Part shown: positions 41,368-45,814 of the stretch, piece by piece
Position numbering within the stretch: the stretch's first letter is position 1
How the letters are laid out: each line of letters opens with the position of its first letter
NCBI RefSeq assembly: GCF_006442965.1
Contig: NZ_VFWX01000028.1
Span: 1-45,814, forward strand
Source: Mesorhizobium sp. CU3
GTDB taxonomy: Bacteria; Pseudomonadota; Alphaproteobacteria; Rhizobiales; Rhizobiaceae
Direction of reading: 5' to 3'
Length of the DNA stretch: 45,814 nt
Made by a program: the position numbers and the translations under genes
The notes under the pieces: model-generated
The model's database searches: none
Seen by the model: only the letters and a program-made list of their open reading frames with translations
Told to the model about the DNA's origin: nothing

Positions 41368-41759
41368 ATGATCGCGAAATACGCTCTTGCCGGCTGCTTC
41401 TCATGGTCGTCCCATCTGCTTATGCGCAATCGGACGACGAGATGTCGGCATGCGTCGACAAGGCAAACGGCGTTTCGTCAGCAATGCTGGACTGCGGCAA
41501 GGCCGAAGTCGACAGGTGGGACGCCAGGTTGAATGCCGCTTACCAGACGCTGCTGCATCGCGAGAACGGTGTGAAGCGTCAAAGGCTACAGGCGGAACAG
41601 AAAGCCTGGCTTCGCCATCACCTCAAGGAAACGCGCCGCATTGCGGCCGATCCGGACACCGGGTCGGGAGCCTTGATGCTCTCGCAAGGTTTCGAGCTGG
41701 ACGACATCACCAAGCGCACGCTCATCCTGGAAGGGCGCGTTCGCGACAGCCACGGATAG
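41368..41759 (+). pseudogene. LprI-like (DUF1311) secreted protein with a frameshift in the signal peptide
   Basis: A strong ribosome site (AGGAGG) lies seven bases before the ATG at 41368, which starts MIAKYALAGC. That frame soon gives unrelated sequence. The next frame reads LLLMVVPSAYAQ, a signal-peptide core and cleavage site. It continues with the LprI/DUF1311 body (SDDEMSACVDKANGVSSAML, DCGKAEVDRWDARLNAAYQT) to 41759. Adding one base near 41390-41396 would join them as a normal 21-residue signal peptide. So the gene has lost one base, or the sequence has an error there. LprI-type proteins inhibit lysozyme or bind cell-wall enzymes in some species. A short start at the in-frame ATG at 41404 would lack most of the signal. 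Confidence 0.7.
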
Positions 41760-41858
41760 CGAAGCCCACCTCTCCATTCGGATAGTGTCATCTGGTTTCA
41801 AGGTCGGCGATCCTGTGGCTCGTTGTTGCGTGCGCATTGGAGGGCTAAGCAGAGGCTT

Positions 41859-43406
41859 ATGTCATCTGCCAACGAGACCACCGCCGATCCACATTCGCCC
41901 GCGCGTGCGAACGGCACGTTCTGTCCGCAGACGCAGCGCAAATTCGTGCTGGTCGCTGCAATCCTTGCCTCGGCGCTCGGGTTTATCGACGGTTCGATCC
42001 TGGCGATCGCCATGCCGGCGCTGCGCGTCGATCTCGGCGCCAGCCTGGCTGAGGCGCAGTGGATTTCCAACGCTTATGCTCTGACGCTCTCGGCTTTGAT
42101 TCTGGCAGGGGGCGCTGCCGGCGATCGATTCGGGCTGCGACGCGCCTTTGTTACCGGCATTGCGCTATTCATTGCCGCGTCGCTTGCCTGCGCGATCGCG
42201 CTCGATCCGGCGATGCTGGTCGCCTTCCGCGCTATCCAGGGCATCGGCGCGGCCATCATGGTGCCGGGCAGCCTCGCTATCATCGCCAAGGCCTATCCGA
42301 AGCAGGAGCGCGGCCGGGCGATCGGCATCTGGGCGGCCGCTTCGGCGCTGACCACGGCGCTCGGCCCGGTGCTGGGCGGCTTCGTGCTCACCACCTTCGG
42401 CAACGGCATCTGGCGCGCCATCTTCGCCATCAACCTGCCGCTAGGGCTGATCTCGATCTATCTGCTTGTGGCCAAGATCCCGGCCGACAAGCCGACCGAA
42501 AAGCGCGGCCTCGATCTCGGCGGCGCCCTGCTTGCCACGCTTGCCTTCGGATCGCTGGCCTACGGGCTGACGGCGATGAATGGCGGCGGCGGCGCGATGC
42601 TGCCCGCTCCGGCGATCGTTGGCGGGGCGGTGCTGCTCCTGGTCTTCATCCTTTATGAGCGCCGGCAGAGCGAGCCGATGATCGATCTCGGCCTGTTCCG
42701 CATCCGCGCCTTTGCCGGCGCCAATGTCGCGACCTTCTTCCTCTATTTCGCGCTGTCGGCCAATCTCTTCTACCTGCCGACGCTGCTGGTCGCCGGCTGG
42801 GGGCTGAGCGAGGCCGAGGTCGGTTTCATCTTTCTGCCGCTTTCGGCATCGATCGCGCTTTTGTCCGGTCCGGTCGGCCGCTGGTCCGATCGCATAGGTC
42901 CGCGCTTTCCGATCGCCAGCGGCAGCCTGGTCGTCGCTATCGCCTTCGCGGGCCTCGCGCTTCTGACCCATGCCGGCATCCACAATTTCTGGACCGGGAC
43001 CTTTCCGCTGATGGCGCTGATGGGGCTCGGAATGGCGCAGGTCGTCTCGCCGCTGTCGACCGCGGTCATGACCTCGGTCGAGGACAAGGACACGGGGGCC
43101 GCATCCGGCATCAACAATGCGGTCTCGCGCGTCGGCGGGTTGATCGCGGTGGCCGCGATGGGTTCGCTGGCGGCCATCGTCTATGCGCGGATGACGAATG
43201 GCGCCGCGGGAATTCCCGGCTTCGGCGAGCCGTCGTCCGGTCTTGCCGCCGATATCGATGCGGTCAGGGTCGCGGCAAGCGATTCGGCCTTCGCCGCGGT
43301 GGCGGTGATCACGGCGCTGCTTTGCCTGCTGTCGTCGGTGACGGCGTGGCTCACGGTGCCCGGGCAGGCGTCGCCCTGGCCGAAGTCAGATGGTTCGCGA
43401 AATTAA
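41859..43406 (+). CDS. DHA2-family MFS drug/metabolite exporter
   Basis: The 515-residue protein has about 14 membrane helices, as in the drug:H+ antiporter-2 family (EmrB/QacA type). Motif A is AGGAAGDRFGLRRAF (about 81-95). Motif C-like sequence is in SALTTALGPVLGGFVLTTFG (about 157-176), and FIDGSILAIAMPALRVDLGA in helix 1 is characteristic. It probably exports a drug or metabolite using the proton gradient; no periplasmic adaptor (EmrA) is encoded nearby. AGAGG stands before the ATG at 41859. The stop overlaps that of the convergent M23 gene by four bases. Confidence 0.92.
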   Translation: MSSANETTADPHSPARANGTFCPQTQRKFVLVAAILASALGFIDGSILAIAMPALRVDLGASLAEAQWISNAYALTLSALILAGGAAGDRFGLRRAFVTGIALFIAASLACAIALDPAMLVAFRAIQGIGAAIMVPGSLAIIAKAYPKQERGRAIGIWAAASALTTALGPVLGGFVLTTFGNGIWRAIFAINLPLGLISIYLLVAKIPADKPTEKRGLDLGGALLATLAFGSLAYGLTAMNGGGGAMLPAPAIVGGAVLLLVFILYERRQSEPMIDLGLFRIRAFAGANVATFFLYFALSANLFYLPTLLVAGWGLSEAEVGFIFLPLSASIALLSGPVGRWSDRIGPRFPIASGSLVVAIAFAGLALLTHAGIHNFWTGTFPLMALMGLGMAQVVSPLSTAVMTSVEDKDTGAASGINNAVSRVGGLIAVAAMGSLAAIVYARMTNGAAGIPGFGEPSSGLAADIDAVRVAASDSAFAAVAVITALLCLLSSVTAWLTVPGQASPWPKSDGSRN

Positions 43407-45442
43407 TTCGGCAGCTGCGAATCGGTCTTGGCGCTGGCGACCTTCAGCGAATTGCCGTCTTCCTGCTTCAAGAGATCGTCGATGCGCTCGCGTTCGCGCT
43501 TGAAGGCGACGAGATCGTCGCCCTTCAGCACCTTGCCAACCGGCAGGCGCACCCGCATCGGGTCGACCTTGGTGCCGTTGACGATCAGCTCGTAGTGAAG
43601 ATGCGGGCCGGTGGCGAGGCCGGTCTGGCCGAGATAGCCGATGGTCTGGCCCTGACGCACGCGCATGCCAGGCTCGATGCCTTTGGCGAACGCGCTCTGG
43701 TGGTTGTAGGAGGTCTCGTAGCCATTGGCGTGGCGGATGATGATCTGCTTGCCGTAGCCGCCGGCCCAGCCGACCTTCTCGATGATGCCGTTGCCGGCGG
43801 CGATGATCGGCGTGCCGATCGGGGCTGCCCAGTCGACGCCGGTGTGCATGCGCACATAGCCCAGGATCGGGTGCCGCCGCGCGCCGAAGCCCGAGCGGAA
43901 CTTGCCGGCGGGTAAAGGATTACGCAGCAGGAACTGCTTGGCGCTCGAACCGTCTTCGTCGAAATAGTCGGTCGAGCCGTCCTGCATCTGGAAGCGGTAG
44001 AAGTTGCGCGTCTGGCCGCCGAAGGTCGCCGAGACATAGAGAAGCTCGGAATTGTCGGAGGTCTGGTCGTCGCCATCTGGCTGCGAGAACAGCACCTCGA
44101 GGCGGTCGGCCGGTGAAATGCGCGACTGGTAGTCGACGTCGGAAGCGAGAAGCTTGATCAGCTTCTGGGTCATCGCCTTCGACATGCCGTAGGAATAGGC
44201 GGCGCGGTAGATGCCGTCATAGACGTTGGGCAGGTTGCCGCGCACCACGACGGGCTGCGAATCATCGAAGGCCGTCAAAAGTTCCGGATTGGGGTCCGGC
44301 TCCTGCGCCGGCACATACTGGCCGCGGTCGTCGAGCGCGATGGTGACGATATGCGTGGTCTTGTCGTAGACGCTGGTGCGCACGACCTTGGCGATTTCGC
44401 CGCGCACTTCGAGGCCGACGCGCAGCACCGTTCCAGCCTTCAGCGCCGTGGCGTTCAACAATCTGCCGATCGCCTCGGCCATGCCGGTGGCGTCATCGCC
44501 GGTATAGCCCGAATCGGCATAGGCCTCGGCGAGGTCGGTGTCCTTGGTGAAGGGGATGATTTCCTCGGCGAAGGCCGGCGTCTGGTCGTCCAGCGTGACG
44601 CGCGGCGACACCGACACATTCTCCTGGGTGATCTTCACGTCGTAGGAGCCGGCCAGCGATTCGGCAAACGCATCGCCGAATCGCTGCGGGTCGACATAAT
44701 GCAGCGATGCCACCTGTACCGCGCCGTCGCTCAAGCCGTTGCTGGCGTCGCGCACCACCTTTTCCACCTCGGCGGCGGAAAGGTCGCTCTTTTCGTCGAA
44801 GGAGGCCGTCTCGACCGGGAAATCGACCGTCTTCAGGCTCATCTCGCTTTCGACCTTGGCGCCGTAGATCTGGCCGGCGACCGCGGTCGCCGTGGCCGGC
44901 TGCGGGTTGTCGTCGCTGTCGTCGCCGAAGACCTGCATCGGATCGAATGGCGGGTAGGGGCGGTTGGTGGTGTGGCCGGCGGCCAGGGCCATCTTGATCT
45001 GCACGAAAGGCATGGTGTGGATGACGTCGCGGTCGCCGACCTTGGTGACCATCGACACTTCCATGCGGCGCCGATCCTTGGCCCTGGCGATCTGGCGCGG
45101 TGCCACCAGCCTGGTGGTCTTGGCCTGCTCGCCGGAATCGTCGCCGCCGCTGGCCAGACCGATGAGCTCGGCGATCTCGGGCGGCGTCGCCAATTGCTGG
45201 CGCCCGTCAAGGGCGGCAAACAGCGCCACGCCCATCAATACGCTCGATGTCACACCGGTCAGGAACGTGCCGGACAGCCAGCGCGCCGAGACTTCGCGGC
45301 GGTCTGGTGGACCGCTGCGGCCGTCCGCGATCAGCGGCGGCTCGTTGCCGAGTTCGGCTATGACATCTTCCGTGTCTGGCATCCAGAAAGGCTGCTTCTT
45401 CCCCGGGCGAACGGCTTGTCGTTTTCGTTGCGGCCATGACAT
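43403..45442 (-). CDS. M23-family metallopeptidase, membrane-anchored
   Basis: The 679-residue protein has about 55 cytoplasmic residues, one membrane helix (WLSGTFLTGVTSSVLMGVAL, about 36-55), a long periplasmic region, and a C-terminal LytM/M23 domain. The zinc ligands are in the segment SGFGARRHPILGYVRMHTGV (first His), HTGVDWAAP (His and Asp, about 533-537) and GPHLHYEL (about 612-617). The domain contains the usual GIIEKVGWAGGYGKQIIIRH. The enzyme should cut peptide bridges in peptidoglycan or, if inactive, activate an amidase. The start at 45442 is preferred over 45499. The set of active-site residues looks complete. Confidence 0.9.
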   Translation of the reverse strand: MSWPQRKRQAVRPGKKQPFWMPDTEDVIAELGNEPPLIADGRSGPPDRREVSARWLSGTFLTGVTSSVLMGVALFAALDGRQQLATPPEIAELIGLASGGDDSGEQAKTTRLVAPRQIARAKDRRRMEVSMVTKVGDRDVIHTMPFVQIKMALAAGHTTNRPYPPFDPMQVFGDDSDDNPQPATATAVAGQIYGAKVESEMSLKTVDFPVETASFDEKSDLSAAEVEKVVRDASNGLSDGAVQVASLHYVDPQRFGDAFAESLAGSYDVKITQENVSVSPRVTLDDQTPAFAEEIIPFTKDTDLAEAYADSGYTGDDATGMAEAIGRLLNATALKAGTVLRVGLEVRGEIAKVVRTSVYDKTTHIVTIALDDRGQYVPAQEPDPNPELLTAFDDSQPVVVRGNLPNVYDGIYRAAYSYGMSKAMTQKLIKLLASDVDYQSRISPADRLEVLFSQPDGDDQTSDNSELLYVSATFGGQTRNFYRFQMQDGSTDYFDEDGSSAKQFLLRNPLPAGKFRSGFGARRHPILGYVRMHTGVDWAAPIGTPIIAAGNGIIEKVGWAGGYGKQIIIRHANGYETSYNHQSAFAKGIEPGMRVRQGQTIGYLGQTGLATGPHLHYELIVNGTKVDPMRVRLPVGKVLKGDDLVAFKRERERIDDLLKQEDGNSLKVASAKTDSQLPN

Positions 45443-45717
45443 TTGCCTGTCACGGCGGTTGAAGTCAACGAAACGGCAGGCCGGGGCCGATATCCCCAAT
45501 CATACGCTTGGCGTGAACCGCTCTATTCCGTCAGATTCCAGGGGCGCCCTTATGTGTACGCGCGCGCCTTCCTTATATGGGCCGGTTTCACGCCCCAATG
45601 CGGCGGCAATAGGGCCTCGTTGTGGATGACCCTGGGGCTGCCGCGAGGGCAGTCGGCTATCGAAAAAGCGCTTCGAAAAAATCGTCGCAAAAAATTCAAA
45701 AAAGTTCGAACTCGGTG
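45443..45717. other. Gap with the M23 promoter and an A-rich upstream region
   Basis: No gene is recognised in this 275-base gap. AT-rich blocks (AAAAAATCGTCGCAAAAAA near 45675-45695, then TTCAAAAAAGTTCG) stand just upstream of the strong promoter at 45718 and look like an UP element. The M23 promoter, on the minus strand, must also lie in this gap but I cannot place it. Confidence 0.45.
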
Positions 45718-45747
45718 TTGACGCGTCGAGGGAGCTCCGACTATATA
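45718..45747 (+). promoter_or_regulatory. Strong sigma-70 promoter reading out of the window, probably rRNA
   Basis: TTGACG (45718-45723) and TATATA (45742-45747) are separated by 18 bases and preceded by A-tracts. Transcription would leave the window to the right. The sequence after the start (ACGAACGAGGGCGG, then short GAAG/CTTC stems) resembles the leader of a rhizobial rRNA operon, but no 16S sequence is inside the window, so this is inference. Confidence 0.6.
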
Positions 45748-45814
45748 CGCCCCACGAACGAGGGCGGTGCGCCGCTGGCGACGAAGAAGTTCGCTTCTAA
45801 GAGTGCCCTTGGTT

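Noticed and set aside
41404..41759. LprI-like gene intact from a start at the internal ATG at 41404
   Set aside because: It would lack most of a signal peptide for a secreted family, and the best ribosome site belongs to the ATG at 41368 in the other frame.

Overview
The window is high-GC chromosomal DNA of an alphaproteobacterium of the order Hyphomicrobiales (Rhizobiales), most probably Mesorhizobium or a close relative. Three things point there: the gene order ubiG / lysC-ptsP-prfA-prmC-DUF4167-clpB; RIME-like elements with the CCCTCATCC...CACCTTCTCCCCG palindromes; and further dispersed palindromic repeats that I associate with Mesorhizobium-type genomes. The genus is inference from recall, not from a search. 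I see no phage, insertion sequence, CRISPR array, tRNA gene or toxin-antitoxin pair.

Layout. 98-2808 (minus): a surface-polysaccharide pair, a flippase followed by a CelD/BcsL-type acetyltransferase. 2852-3099: two RIME-like elements in inverted orientation. 3103-4248 (minus): a small secreted protein, a DUF1127-like protein and a DUF4242 protein, the last divergent from a large ATPase/LuxR regulator (4485-7070). 7168-9900 (minus): secA, divergent from a parvulin-type PPIase. 11144-11740 (minus): a TetR regulator sitting between the PPIase and the argJ-GNAT-mutT operon. 14537-15146: a one-TM protein and a Flp-type pilin. 15268-18620: an NDUFAF5-like methyltransferase homologue divergent from a comF-grxC-nitrilase-DUF1178 run. 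18842-21924: a NitT/TauT-class ABC transporter (fused double permease plus ATPase) behind a 221-base leader that can fold. 21993-23679: a membrane histidine kinase with a FixJ-type response regulator. 23784-25292: a MarR regulator divergent from a DMT exporter. 25289-27625: a winged-helix regulator divergent from a two-component flavin monooxygenase. 27649-39017: the conserved housekeeping block. 39124-45442: a YjbR-like protein, an L,D-transpeptidase, a frameshifted LprI-like gene, a DHA2-type exporter and an M23 peptidase. The right edge carries a strong promoter reading out of the window, probably for an rRNA operon.

How genes fit together. prfA and prmC form the release-factor/methylase pair, with stop and start overlapping. 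grxC, the nitrilase (possibly a deaminated-glutathione amidase) and the DUF1178 gene are coupled through overlapping codons. Three regulators have clean palindromes in their divergent promoter regions (MarR at 24281, winged helix at 25924, TetR at 11799), so these are probably autoregulated local circuits. The L,D-transpeptidase, the LprI-like gene and the M23 peptidase are all envelope functions.

Most of the window is ordinary core genome. The items most worth a second look are: the 1-base frameshift in the signal peptide of the LprI-like gene; the foldable leader of the ABC transporter that lacks a binding-protein gene; the NDUFAF5 homologue without a recognisable SAM-binding glycine loop; and the several families of intergenic palindromic repeats, one of which appears to share its stem with the clpB terminator.
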